Positions 47,526 through 60,809 of a DNA stretch of 64,000 nucleotides are shown in pieces; the stretch's first letter is position 1; every line of letters begins with the position of its first letter. The notes under the pieces were generated by a model. The model was not told the DNA's origin. It was given only the letters and a program-made list of their open reading frames with translations, and searched no databases. Origin of the DNA: Cycas panzhihuaensis (taxonomy: Eukaryota; Cycadophyta). A program made the translations under genes and the position numbers. Location of the stretch: the NCBI GenBank assembly GCA_023213395.1, contig CM041465.1:190719741-190783740 (forward strand), read 5' to 3'.

Positions 47526-50500
47526 TTAGGAAGTACTCACTATCTGCCAATAAAGAAAACTTAATAATTAGCTCATAGCAATACAAATTTACTACAGTAA
47601 TTGGCTTTATAAAGATCACTATTTTATAGAGAATAAACTCTAACAAATGCCATATGACATATATTTTCTTAAACATTTTCATGAAAGACTAGCATACTAA
47701 TAAGAGAAAGTGGGTACCAAAAGCAAATATGTTTCATATGTATAACACTACTCAATAAATTAAAATGATATATATCATATTTAGGTAAGAAAAAACTAGA
47801 ACGTAGATCAACTAGCAGCATCCAACACAAGCTATTCATAAGCTCCCAAGGGTCAAATAATCCTTCCATGACTTGTTCAATGCTAAATCAAACGCTACAT
47901 GTGTAGCCAGTTAAGTGATAAAAAAATTATATACAATTTCCTTAACTTTTAAATCATTTCATAAAAATTAGAAATTTGATTCATATGAACTCTTTAAGCT
48001 TTTACAAATATGTAAAGATCTTAAGTACATAATGCACTTTAAATCATTATAGACATTTCAAGAGGAGGATGTCCTGTTACCTTGAGTAAAGCTAGAAAGG
48101 AATTTATGGGAAAATCATTTTTCATAGATGAATTGGGTAGTTCGATGATATAAAATTTTCTGAATTGAAACATCATATAAAATTAGATACTAATGTTAAG
48201 GTCAAATCTAGCACCTACACATTTAGAGTATGGAACAATAGCAATTAGTATCTATTGAAGCATCGTGAGTGTAAAAAATTAGCCTAACAAATGTCTGAGC
48301 AGAGGAACACATAAAAATTAAGTAAAAAATAGTAGGAATGGCCTCTTGAGGAATGCATGATAGGGTACATTCTAAAATAAGAATGGATAATAGACCATTC
48401 CAAACCAAAACACATAAGGAATACACAACTTAAAATAAACAAAATACAAGTTGACATTAGCCAAAGATATATGAATATATGGATATACAGATGGGTATAG
48501 AATAATCAAGTGTAATCAAGGATTAGTTAGGGGATTCATTACCAAATATCATACATTATGTAAATGGTATCATTGTAAATATTGGTCAAAATCATTCCCC
48601 GAAAGGTACATATAGGGTATTTAAGGGTTATTTATCACCATTCTAAGTTTGAGAGCCAAGTTATTCATTCCTATGGTATTTAATCTAATATGAAACCTAA
48701 GTGTACTATAATATTGATGATTTCCTAATGAGGAAAGGCCATATAATGATGTAAAAATGATATAAACATTGATATTATTTAACGAAATCAATGAGTTACT
48801 TGGAAAATATGTATCTTGTGTTATTTTTTATTGATTTATGATGATTTGATGGATGATAATACTATGAGAATATTATGATTATTGTCATATTATGGAATTA
48901 TATGGCATGTATGAACGTAAATGACCCATATATTGACAATAAGCCCTAACTAGACTACTAGAAGGGAACCTTGATAAATGTACTTTCTAAGGGACAAAAA
49001 CAGAAGTTAACATTAGTTTTATTGCCTAAGTCCGCTAGTAGGGAGAAGAAGATCCTAAGTTCTTTTTCAAATAATATCTAAAGACCAAATCACCTTGGTT
49101 GTCAACATAATGGTAGGTTGTAACTAAGCCTCTACAACCAAGAGACCTTCTAATGCCACCAAAATGGCCTTCAAAGGTGGGTGACCCATCTACAAATATT
49201 AGATTAATATTTATATAAGGATAATATAAGGTAGGTAAGTCACTAGGATTTATAAAGTTCTAAATGGACTTGTGGCACAGGTTAAGGTAGTTATAGATTC
49301 ATTTGTTGGCCATTATTGATCTCACTTATACATATAATTCTATAGTGTTATGTATTAATCAATTTAGGGTGCGTGGGTTCTTAATGAATCCAATTTTATT
49401 AATGGTAGACCAACTCTACTAGAAAACTTGTGTTTTCATGTGTTACTTTAGTTCCATTTTTTGATCTAAACTTATATCTAGTATCAAAGTTGAGTTCAAT
49501 TATAGGTTGTAGATCATACACACTTTTTTTTTTAAATCTATGTGGAAAACCAACACTTTTATAATAATAATTCTCCCTATATTCAAAAAGTGACTTCATC
49601 TTCATTTAAGAATGCTATAATTCCTCTCCCCTTAAAATACTTCACCTTTAAGTATTAAGAATTTCTTGTAGCATGGTTTTGGTCTAACATTAACCAATTC
49701 TTCTAGTCACCACCTACCAAGTCCTATATATTATAAAAACAAGGTTTGATCTTATAGCTTCTATTGGGTTTTATTGAGGAGAGTCTTGAATTTATTGGTG
49801 CTTATTTTTGGGGCTAAGTATATGCAATACCTTGTCTTATATTGAAGGGGTCTTAGGACTTGAGAGGTGTCTCAAATGCCTAATCTTGATCTTATTTTGT
49901 ATTTGCATATTTTATCCTTAGAAGGAATGACTTATAAGGTGGGAGGTAATTAGAATGCTAAGAAAGTTTATAGGGACTCTTCTAATGTAACTTAGGAGTT
50001 TGGAAAAGGAGTTGATCATGAGGATCTTGAATTGATGATTACTTAATATAGAAGGAAATAGAAGATATGGAATTCTCAAGGATGAGAAACCATAGTTTTG
50101 AATGTGTAGAAAGAAAAGATATGGTTTAAAATTTGATGTAAGTAAAAATAAGAATTTGTGTAATTTTTATTAGACCACTAGCCTTCTTTGGGGGAAAATA
50201 TAGATGAGGAATTGATGATAGGATTTCTTTATTAAAAAAAGGATTTTAATGGGAGTTTAGAAATCATAGTCAGATAAAATGAAGGACTTAATAGAAAAAA
50301 GGAAAATTGGTGGTAGAGAGATGATAAGGGTTGGGATACATAGGATAAGATTTTGTGGGGAGTAATCATTATTATAAGAGATGAAATTTGATATAATGAG
50401 AATGGATAATTTACCATATCTTGTTAAGGAAGACCTCAAGAGGGGAAAGGGATAAGAAAATAGAGGGTTGAACTAGGGATGTAAAAGGAACTAGGAGTTG

Positions 50501-52127
50501 TCCTATGATGAGATTGAAGCTAACATTTTGGCTAACTATAGGATAAGGAAAGGAATATTTCTCTACTATTATTGAACTTGAGAATGAGAGAAGACAAATA
50601 AGACTACCAAATAAAATATGCATGTGTAACATAAGATCAAGAACTAACTTATCAACTTTGTTTGTGTATTATTGAGGATCTTAAGATTAATTTACCTCCA
50701 TTAGTTATTCTCTTGCTTACTCTTCATTGCTTTCATGTTCTCCCTGGATCTCTTCTTTGATCTCAATTATTATCTCACTTATTTTTTTCGTAGGTGATCA
50801 GTCATTATCTAGACTTACTTTGTGTCTTTAATACCATCATATTATTCCATCTAGGTAGGTTCTTCTCAAGTAGCTAAATCCTACTCTATTATCTACTTAG
50901 CGATGTCTTATGTATGTGTGAATTCCCCATTGGCTAATTCTCCATATTATATGTAATTAGACCCTTTTCTTCTTTCACCTTCATTAAGAGTGGCCTTTTT
51001 TTGTTCCTAATTTGTAGAGCTATTGTTTGATTCTTATTTGTGCCAATTTAAGTATTCTTATTTTGATTCTAGTTCCATGGCTTGTACTCTAACATCAGCT
51101 TAAACCATTCCCAATTATTGAATCTTTTCAGTTTGCTAGACCACTCAATGAACCAATCAAGAGTTCTCCCTTATAACAGAAGTTATGTATATGCTTCATA
51201 CTCTTATGTGTTAGTATCATCCATGAAATCATTCAATGCTTTAACTATTTGGAGCTATTTATTAACATCAACATTCTTATTAAGATTAAAAAATTATGAA
51301 TTCATTTTCCTTATTAATAGAAGTGTGACTTGATGGGTAATCTCCTTTAAGAATTAATTAGAACTATATTATATGACACTCAAATTTCTCATCTCTACAC
51401 CAAGATTCCAATGGTTTAGACAAAATAAAAATCTAACACCTACAACCCAAGTTATGATAAAAAAATACACACCTTCCTCCACAAAAATTTTAAACCCAAA
51501 AATATGGGATTTGTCCCATTAAGATTTAAGCACCTAGTTGTATATAAACTCTTGTATGACCCTCGCTAGATGACAAGGGGATTAGTAGACTTCAATACAT
51601 AATCCAAAATAATTAATTTTTTATCCATTTTGAAAAAGATTAGTTTTTTCCTCTTGCCGCTTGCACCCATTTCATGAAGTCATGCATTACAAGTTTCTCC
51701 CTTATTTTATATTTTTATGAGGGTGCTTTATCTTTATGAATATCCTATGGTATCTTGAAAATATGCAGGCTCTATCTTTGTCATTATCCTCAAGTTAGCA
51801 TGCATGATCTCTCTATCTACTCTTCACGTTAATGATCTACCTACTTATCCCTTAGACAACCTCTCTATGATGTTTTAGCATGCTAGGATATAACTTTGAT
51901 CTTTAAACTTAACAACCTAATATTAAAGCTCTATATTTTTTCAATCAAAGAGCCTCGCAAATAATAACTCAATGTTTAGGATATTACTTGGTCAAAATTC
52001 TCCACATAAAATTGAGTTTCTTTATGATTTTACTTGCATTGATGGGTATGTAGTTTTTAAGAAGGGAATCACAGGGTAAATAATTAATATTAAGATTTTC
52101 TCAAATTATTAAGCAACTATTGGATCA
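47526..52127. other. Unassigned 4.6 kb between nested clusters
   Basis: No LTR pair or known domain found. Several short frames exist. One minus-strand stretch from about 49254 to 49036 stays open for about 70 codons without a start (including FEGHFGGIRRSLGCRGLVTT) and looks like decayed coding sequence of unknown origin. 50650-51350 read on the minus strand also has a gag-like feel but I cannot support a family. It probably consists of older, unrecognisable elements. Confidence 0.45.
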
Positions 52128-52452
52128 TATTAGAAACCACCAAACATAGGATATAGAATTATTTATGTATACAATAGACACAAAATAAGCAAACACACAA
52201 AGATAGATTTGATGTGGTAAACCTTATGGTTAAAACATACCATAAAAATATAATATTATTATATTGTTATAGATCTATACTAAGTTTGTAATGAACTTTG
52301 GATCAGTATTTATAAATCCATAAGTGCCTTAAATAATTACAAAGAGATCTCATCTATTAGCCCAAATAATATCATAATATTATATTATATTTCATATAAA
52401 TTATCATCTCATTTATATTAATTAGGTATGTGGATATAATACCACTTTAACA
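52128..52452 (-). repeat. LTR-I 3' LTR (left copy)
   Basis: On the + strand TATTAGAAACCACC to CTTTAACA. It is about 325 bp and aligns with the partial copy at 63816-64000. Confidence 0.85.
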
Positions 52453-53279
52453 TCCCCCATTAATGTAAATATAGGGTCTTGAAGTCTTCCTAGGGATTGG
52501 ACTCACTCTTTTTATCCTTATCAATAGATCTTGCCTCAAGATAACCTCACTAAATCCCAAATTTACATAAACCTTGATGAAGTGATCTTCAGTAAGAGCT
52601 TTCATGAATATGTCCTTAAGTTAATCTTTACTTAGATAAAACTTAACCTGCATCTTCCCTGATTTGATCTACTCTAAGATATAATAGTGTTAAATCTTAA
52701 TGTGCTTTATATGTATGTGATTCTATGGAAGTTTCTTCAATAGTCCTTACAACCATATAACTATCCTCTCACATTAATACTTAATCCATAGTACTCAACC
52801 TTTTCATTGACTAAACTAAGAGGTTGAGCCACTTAAGCCATATAGACCTCTTCTTTAAGTCTCCATTAAAGAATGTTTACTTAATGCTCATTTGATATGA
52901 CTCCTAACTAAATATAGCCACTAAAGTAAGGATTGATTAAACCATTGACATCTTGGAGACTAGTGAAAATATCTCCTTATAATCGATTCCTTCTTTCTAT
53001 TTGAATTCTTGGATAATAATTCTTGTCTACTTATAACTGACTAAGTTCTTTGAGGAAGGTAAAGGAAACAAATCCCATGTATCACTCCTCCTCTATTATA
53101 ACTCTCTATTTTGAATCTCGTTTCACTACAATCATTGGTATCCACTACAAGTTTAACTAGCATGTTAATCCTTATTCTTTGACCATCCTAAAGATCTTCA
53201 ATTATCACATTGCATTCCTTAATGATCCTCCTAGCCCATAATAGAACACAAGTTATAATCAGTGTTTTTTCTTAAAGAA
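52453..53279 (-). pseudogene. LTR-I copia pol remnant with internal deletion
   Basis: The minus strand near 53060-52860 reads KEGIDYKEIFS, then TFFNGDLKEEVYMA, a copia RT segment. Soon after, near 52600-52530, it reads VNLGFSEVILRQDLL, the very end of copia pol. The YVDD region and most of RNase H that should lie between are missing, so about 1 kb has been deleted. Confidence 0.72.
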
Positions 53280-53624
53280 TGAGGTGTAGAGCAAGACTTC
53301 ATAATGGTAAGTACATGTTTGCTTAAAGTTAACAATATTTGATGAATCATGGGCAGTGTTAAAAAACACCAGGGAGGTGTTTCCACCCCATTTATATATA
53401 ATTTGTGGAGATGGCAAGTACCTCAACCTTACCTACACATAATCCAAAATAATATTAAAAAAATAAATTTAATAAAGGAAGCACGTACCTTAATGATAAT
53501 GTGTCAGCATTTGGTGGCTCTAGGTGATTGATATTCGGATCAAGGTGTCCTAAGGAGCCTCAAAGATAACTTTGAGGGGCCCTAGGTATATATCTCCATG
53601 TGCACCTTGGGGGTTATCCCAACA
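53280..53624 (-). repeat. Copia-3 3' LTR (left copy)
   Basis: Shares AAGTACATGTTTGCTTAAAG, CTTAATGATAATGTGTCAG and GAGGGGCCCTAGGT with the right copy. On the minus strand it starts TGTTGGGATAACCCC. Confidence 0.9.
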
Positions 53625-53639
53625 TTCTCCCCTATAATG

Positions 53640-56600
53640 CCCAATGTGAACAACTCCTAAGCTTTCTTTAAATTTTTAAAATTTAACTTTACCCAATATC
53701 TTTATAAATATATCCATTGTTTGGTCTTCAATGTTATAATAGGCTAGTTCAATTTCTTTTGCTTGTACTAGTTCTGAAATAAAATGATGTTGAGTCTTGA
53801 TGTGTTTTGTTCTACCATGGAAAACTATATTTATTTCCATTTGTGTAGTGCTCTAATTATTACACCAAATTCTGGTGGGACCTTTCTTTTTTAGCTAGAA
53901 ATCTCATAGTAGTCTTCTTAAACAAACTGATTTACATGCACCTGCTACTATTGCTTTGTACTCTGCCTTAACTGTATATAAGGAAACTGTGTTTTATTTC
54001 TTTGTACTCTATGCTATGGTTGTTAATCCCATACTGAACATATAACCTATTTTAGATTTCTTATCATTAATATCTCCTACCCAATCTGAATCTGTATAGC
54101 CAGTTAACTAAAATTTTGGAGAAGGTTTATAGTATAGCCCATAATCTAAAGTTCCTTTAAGATATTAAAGAATTCTCTTAGCTGCTTACCAGTGGGAAGT
54201 CTTTAGATCTTGCATAAACCTAGATAAAACACTAACTAAGTGTATTATATCTGGTCAATTGGATGTCAAATATATCAAGTTGCTAATAAGTTATCTATAA
54301 AGTGTTGGGTCTACTGATGTAGAGTCATCTAACATGGAGAGCTTGATTCCTATTTTAGTTGGAGTTGCCAATGGTTTACAGTCTATCATCTTAAATTTTT
54401 ATAATAAATCCAAAGTATATTTCCATTGGGAAATGAAAATTCCCTTCTTGTCTTGCCATACTTCCAAGCCTAGGAAGTAATGCATAAGCCCCAAATCTAT
54501 CATCTCAATTTTTTTGCACATAGCATCTTTAAATTGTCGTAATAGGTCAGATTCATTTCCAATATACATAAGGTCATCCAATAGAGTCCTACAATTAGGA
54601 TTGAATCTCCCTTGAGTTGAATATACAGGTTAGGATCTGCTTAAGATCTTTCAAACCCTTGATCTCTGAACTATTTATCTATGTGGGAATACCAAGCTCT
54701 GGGTGCTTATTTTAAACCATAGAGTGCCTTTTTTAGTTTATACACTTTGTTTTTTGCCCCTATGACTTCAAGACTAAGGGGTTGAGTGATATAGATATCC
54801 TCTTTAATATAGCTATTAAGGAAGGCATTTTTAACATCCATTTGGTAAACTTTTTAACCCATTTGGGCTGCTAAGCTCATCATCATTCTAATAAATTCTG
54901 TCTAAGCAATAGGGGTAAACATTTTAGTATAGTTAATGCCTTCTTTTTTAGCATACCCCTTATCAACCAATCTAGCCTTGTATTTGTTAATGGAGCTATC
55001 TGAGCGAAACTTGGTCTTGTAGACCCATTTGGTACCAATAGCCTTTTTCTTTAGAGGTAAATTGACTAGCTCCCATGTGTCATTTTTAACAATCAAGTTG
55101 TATTCATCTTCCATTACTTTTTGCTAACATTCATATTAATTAGCCTCATTAAAGGTTTGAGGCTTATGAGTCTCCAATACTTTGCTCATAAGGGAAAAAT
55201 TAACCCTATGTAAGCATATGGATCTACAATTATTATCCAAGATGTCACCTAAGTCATGATTCTAATGAACCCATTTTGGTAGATTTTATTGTGGAGATTG
55301 AGAGGAAGTCCCCTCCCTACTAGGTTCATTGATGACTCTTCTAGAGTCAAACATAGGAGGCACATATTTGGTTTTAGATGATGTATCAAACTTGATTGTA
55401 ACTTCCTTCTTCTTTTCTTAAGTGTCTTGATAATAGGTATCCTCTTAGAATTTAACATCTTTGATTAATATGACCTTTTTGGAATTGGGGTCATACACTT
55501 TATATGATTTGGATATTTCACTATAACCAAAAAAATATACATTTGATGTTATGATCATCCAAATTGGATCTTCATTCATTAGAAATGTGAGCACTCTAAG
55601 ATGGTGTATGTTTGGTTTATGACTAGTCTCAGCTTCTTCAAGAGTTTTTCATCTAAGGGCTTTAGTAGAGCATCTATTGAGTAAATAAATAGTTGTATGT
55701 ACTACTTTATCCAAAAATTCATATCCTAAATTCTTTTCTTTTAGCATACACCTATCCATTTTGACTATAGTGTGATTTTTCCTCTCTGTTATACCATTTT
55801 GCTATGGGCTGTAGGGATTAGTAAATTATCTTCTAATACCATGGTGTACATAATAATCCTTGAATATATTAGAGATAAATTCTCCCTTATTATCTAATCT
55901 TATGGATAGTACCTTATATCCACTTTGTCACTCCACAAAGGTTTTGAAGTCAACAAAGTGTTGAAAGGCATCTGATTTGTATTTGAGGAAGAACACCCAT
56001 GTCTTCCTTGTGAAATCATTTATGAATATAATGAAGTACCTAACACCTGCTGGAGAAGGAATGTTTATAGGACCATAAATATCTACATATACCAATTAAA
56101 GTGGACCTCGTGCTTGATGACTAAAATCTAAAAAACTTTCCCTATGGTATTTTCCAATAATCCTTCTTTCACATAGATTTTTATTCACCTCAATATGCGA
56201 TAATCTATTGACCATATCCATTTACTTCATAAGGGCCAAACTATTATAATTGAGATGGCTAAATCTTCTATGCTACAATTTGCTATCCAATTTAGCTAAA
56301 GTTCTTAGGGCATATGTGTCTGAAAGAGTAAGAATAAGTTTAAACAATTGATTCTTAGTCGTCTTCCCTTTTACAACTACAACATTGTTTCTCCTTTTAT
56401 CTTTTATTACACACTCACTTTTATCAAAGATAACTTTGTATTCTTATCCTATCATCTACCCTATAGATAATAAATTTTTCTTTAGAGTTGGGACATATAA
56501 GACATCATCAAGATGTCAATATTCTTCCACATCCGTCATTAGGGCTATATTACCTCTACCAACTGATTCGTAGGAGGTATCATCTCTAAATATTATGGAT

Positions 56601-57725
56601 CCATTTATTCTTTTATCCAATGTTCGAAATAAGTGTTCTTTATGGGTCATATGGGTTAAACATCCTGAGTCAATATACTAGCTATCATCCTCTTCCTCCT
56701 TACCAGTGAAGTGGTATAAAAATAACCTATTATTGTCCCTTGATTCAATTGTGTTATGGGCACTTCCTCTAGTGGGTGTTCCATGTTTTGAAAATTACTT
56801 ATCTTCAGAATGACCACTTCTATGGTAATAAGAATAATACAAGGGATCTCTCCTTCCATAGCTTAAATTTTTGCTTCGTGGATGAGATCTATCAACATTG
56901 GAAGGTCTCCTCTTTTCCTCATAATATGGAGGAGTATTTTCTCTTAGTCTATTATCATAATAATCTTTATTAGACCTTGATGATTGAGGATTACCTTGAT
57001 AATTTAGATAACATGTATGTCCTTCAAATTATTTCCTTTGGTTTGTAGACCTAGGAGGATTCTCATTTTATTGATGTCCTTCTTATCTTCTTTGATGTGG
57101 GGCTTGATATTTGGGAGGGTCTTATCTAACATCCCTTCAAAGGTTCTTACCCCTTCTCTTGGGAGGTGATTCCTTAGATCTTGAAGTTCCTACTTGAAAA
57201 TTTAATTGGATTCAAGCCTTAGTGGGAAAGGCATTCTCAAGTGATTCGTTAGCATTTTGTTGTTCTTCTATTGATATAAGCATAGCACTTAGTTGTTCTA
57301 CCTTTAATGTGTTTAGGTCTTTTGACACACTTATGCTTATGGAAACCATTTTAAATCATCTAACTGCACCAATACATCTTAAGATCCATTTAACCACCCT
57401 TTGTTCTATTAAAGTATCACCAAGAGTCCTCATCTAGTTGACTATATCTTGCACCTTTGTCATGAACTCAGTTACCATTTCCATGGGAATCCTATGCAAG
57501 TTCTCAAACTTACTTCTAAGATTTTGGATCTTAGAGGATGTAGCTCCTTCATATATCAATTGAAGTATATCCCAAGCTTTCCTTGATTTGGTGGATTTAT
57601 TAACTTAAGGGAGAACACAGTCTTCTAGTGCACAACATATAAGTGTGAGAGCCTTATTGTCCTTCTTGACATTTTCTTTGTAAGTAACCTTTTCCACATC
57701 AGTTACATTTGGACCTAACTTATTA
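53640..57725 (-). pseudogene. Copia-3 gag-pol, broken
   Basis: Read from 57725 downward: gag core (KAWDILQLIYEGATSSKIQN, KVEQLSAMLISIEEQQNANE), protease (YIDSGCLTHMTHKEHLF, about 56690), pre-integrase HRRFSHLNYNSL, integrase with VDIYGP, IRLDNKGEF and NGITERKNHT, RT (55114-54400) with NDTWELVNLPLKKKAIGTKW and YSHIDK, and RNase H with TGYTDSDWVGDINDKKS and HHFISELV. The YVDD box is replaced by an out-of-frame sequence near 54590. Stops are mainly at Gln and Trp positions. All domains are present, so it was once autonomous. Confidence 0.9.
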
Positions 57726-60457
57726 TACCCTGATTTTACAATTATTCTAATCAAATTTTAGAATAATCATATTACCAAAACTTGAGGCCATTTTGAGCTA
57801 AGGTTTTTATTAAAAAATGTGATAAATAAAATGAATTTTATAAGTGTTTAAATTTGAAGTTTGAACTAAGTGTCAATATCCCAAGTTTTACCCAAAGTTT
57901 CAAATGTGAATTAGTACCTAATAAGGTTACTATGGTCTAAATTTAGGGGTCTCCAAGGGAAACCTTCAGTTGTTATCCAGTCTAGTGGAACCTACCTACA
58001 AGTGGAAAAATAGAGACCTAATATACTAATATGTGAGCTCAAGGATCAATATACCTCAGTATGTGGGCTGCTATGAAGGTTTTTATATCCCTCTAAATTG
58101 TACATCCATATGTGCTAGACTTATACCTAACGATAGATCTAACAGTGAAGGTTGTACGAACCAAGGCATTCACCCTCTCCAGGTCTATCCTTAGTCTCCA
58201 AACACTAAATGAGGAAAAGTTCTACACCTCATCTTGCCACCTTATACACCTAATAGCTAATGGCTTTCCTCATCTAATATGAATAGGCCAATTAGCATGT
58301 ACATGGCGGTAACTTTAGGAGTCTTAATCGTTCCCCTTGCAAGGCTAGAAATAAGGGTTATTAATTTAGGAATTATCTTTTTTAATGTGATGATATATTG
58401 ATTAATACTTTTAGTCTTAGTTAAGGTTTAAAAAAAGGTTACTTTTATATTAGAAATAAAATAACTAAAAGGAAAATAAATTCACTAAGCAAGAGAACAA
58501 TAAATAATGAATAATAGAGATCAACTTATATGAACTAAAGATATCTTTCAAACTTTCAGGAAAAATATATATGCAATAACCTTTCCTTCAAATCTTACTA
58601 AATCAAGTGAAACAACTAATAAGCCTTTTCCTTTCCAATCAAACAAAAAAATACTAGATGATATGCAACCTAGTTTTCAACTTGATATGATGTAGCAAAA
58701 ATAAGGATCTATATGCCCTTTTAATGATCTAAATAATGTAAGTATAAACTCTAGTTGCTTTTAATGATAAATAGATAGATGTATAATGATATTCTTCAAC
58801 TAATCTTGAAGCTTTCAAAGGTAATAAGTAGCTTAAGTAGAAAAAAAAGACTTCTATGTTAATATAAAATGAAATAATCTTCTTTCCCAATGTATGTAAG
58901 ATAATGGAGATGATTAACTATCCTTTTGAAAAATAAAGTATATGTATATAAAATCTAAAAATATGAAGTATATCTTTTGCTTAAGATGATAAAAATATCA
59001 TAAAATAATAAGGTTTCACTAAGAAATATAGAAAGTAAATAAATATAGCACAGATTGTACCCATTTAGTAAAGTAGATAGAGTAGAAAATGTGATGGTCA
59101 CTCTTTTAAAGAAAAATATAAATGAAACTTTATAAGAAAAGTGATTTTGCCCTTTTCAATAAACAAACCAGAGGTCACATGTGAGTGAATAAAACTAGGG
59201 GCTAATGGACAAAGGGGGATAACCCAAACCTCACCCACTCAGACTCCAAATAGAATGCAATATAGTTTGATTAATTCAAACCTTATAAAAATTTTTAAAA
59301 ATTATGAATATGTGCTACTATGGAGAAATTGATGAACAAAGGTAATTTTTCACCAAATTAATCAATTAAATCAAGTTGGAATAGATCAAAAAATGATTAG
59401 AGGATTAACACAAGGGATTTACAATAATAGACTAATCAAAAAGGAAATTCAAAAATATAATTGTTATATGAAAAAAATGATAACAAAGGTGCATGACTAC
59501 CAATTGATATTGACGAACAAGGTGAATTCTGGTGATTACAATCAATGAAACCTACTAAAATCAAATCAAAAGAGGTCGATCAAAGTCACAACATTTAAAA
59601 AATATATATTTTATATATTAAAATAGTGAAAACATTGATGAAAAATGTGTAGCCACCGACATATATACACTAAACAAAGGCAAAAAATCTCAATTTAAAT
59701 CAATGTAAATACGTTGAAAAGTAGTCAAATGAGATCTGAAGAGGGACACCTCCAGTTTGTGAGGACATTCTATGAAAAAGAACCTAAAAAAAAAGTAATT
59801 TTTAGTGTGAAAAATAAAAGGATGACATGATGATGTCGCACAGTCATTGTTGATGGAACGAAGGGTATGAGGTGCTTAATGAGATTTAAAAATAGGTGCA
59901 AGGTCTGGGCACCCAAGATTCTAACAAAAATTGAGAAAAATGGTAAGAAATAATTTGAAATGAAGAAAAAGAAAACAAGCAGTGGGGTTTTAGTGACTAG
60001 TAAGAGTACCTAACAATCTAAGGAGGATATATCCACTTTTGGTGCATGAAATGACAAACTATTTCTTTCATTACAAAGATAACTTAGCTATGATCGAAAC
60101 AAGTAGTTACTTGATAGGGTTTTGAGTGCTAGTTTGGGAGTTGGACTACTCTAAAGTTTAGATTAACCTTGTGTTCCAAAACTGAACTAAAATACTTTGA
60201 AAAAATAATGAAAAACTTTGAATAATCAGTCTTTTTCTCTTTATCTCTTCAATAACCTACACACAACTATCTTTGCTATACAAAAAGGGGACTCAAATAT
60301 TCTAATGAAGCGTATGTGTACCAAATGGAGGCTACTTATGATCAAATATTAAATATTTAAATGAAGACCTTAGTATAAACTTTAGTATAAAAGAAAATAA
60401 TGAACAAAATATAATATAAATTATGTCGTTAATGAAATAGTGAGCTCTAATACCAAA
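57726..60457 (-). other. Copia-3 leader
   Basis: About 2.7 kb between gag and the primer site, A-rich on the + strand. No coding frame longer than about 65 codons, no recognised motif and no second LTR pair. It could hide an older insertion. Confidence 0.55.
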
Positions 60458-60809
60458 TGAAGGATGATATATAGAGAAAGACTTCAAAATGACAAGTACA
60501 TGTTTGCTTAAAGTTAATAATATCTGATGAATCATGGGTGATGTTAAAAAATACTAGGGATGTATTCTCACCCCATTTATAGATAATTTAGGGAGGCAGT
60601 AAGTACATCAACCTGACTTGCATACAATCTAAAATAATATTAAAAAAATGAACTTAATAAATGAAGCATGTACCTTAATGATAATGTGTCAGTATTTGGT
60701 GGCTCTAGGCAGCTGATATATGGCTCAAGGTGCCCTAGGGAGCCCAAAAGGTGGCTTTGAGGGGCCCTAGGTGCACATCTCCATATGCACATTAGGGGTT
60801 ATCCCAATA
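60458..60809 (-). repeat. Copia-3 5' LTR (right copy)
   Basis: Begins TGAAGGATGATATATAGAG on the + strand and ends ATCCCAATA. The minus-strand primer site ends two bases before 60458. Confidence 0.9.

Larger units (their letters stand above)
53280..60809 (-). mobile_element. Copia-3: minus-strand Ty1/copia element nested in LTR-I
   Basis: LTRs 53280-53624 and 60458-60809 match along their length. On the minus strand a primer site TTGGTATTAGAGCTC lies beside the right (5') LTR, and a TATAGGGGAGAA tract beside the left (3') LTR. The interior reads gag, protease, integrase, RT and RNase H in copia order on the minus strand. The flanks (AAGAA left, TTTCT right) are not a direct repeat, so no target duplication is visible. 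The leader between the primer site and gag is about 2.7 kb, unusually long. Confidence 0.9.

Noticed and set aside
47526-52127. Host genes in the gap between nested clusters
   Set aside because: Short frames only; none shows a domain, start context or exon pattern strong enough to support a gene.
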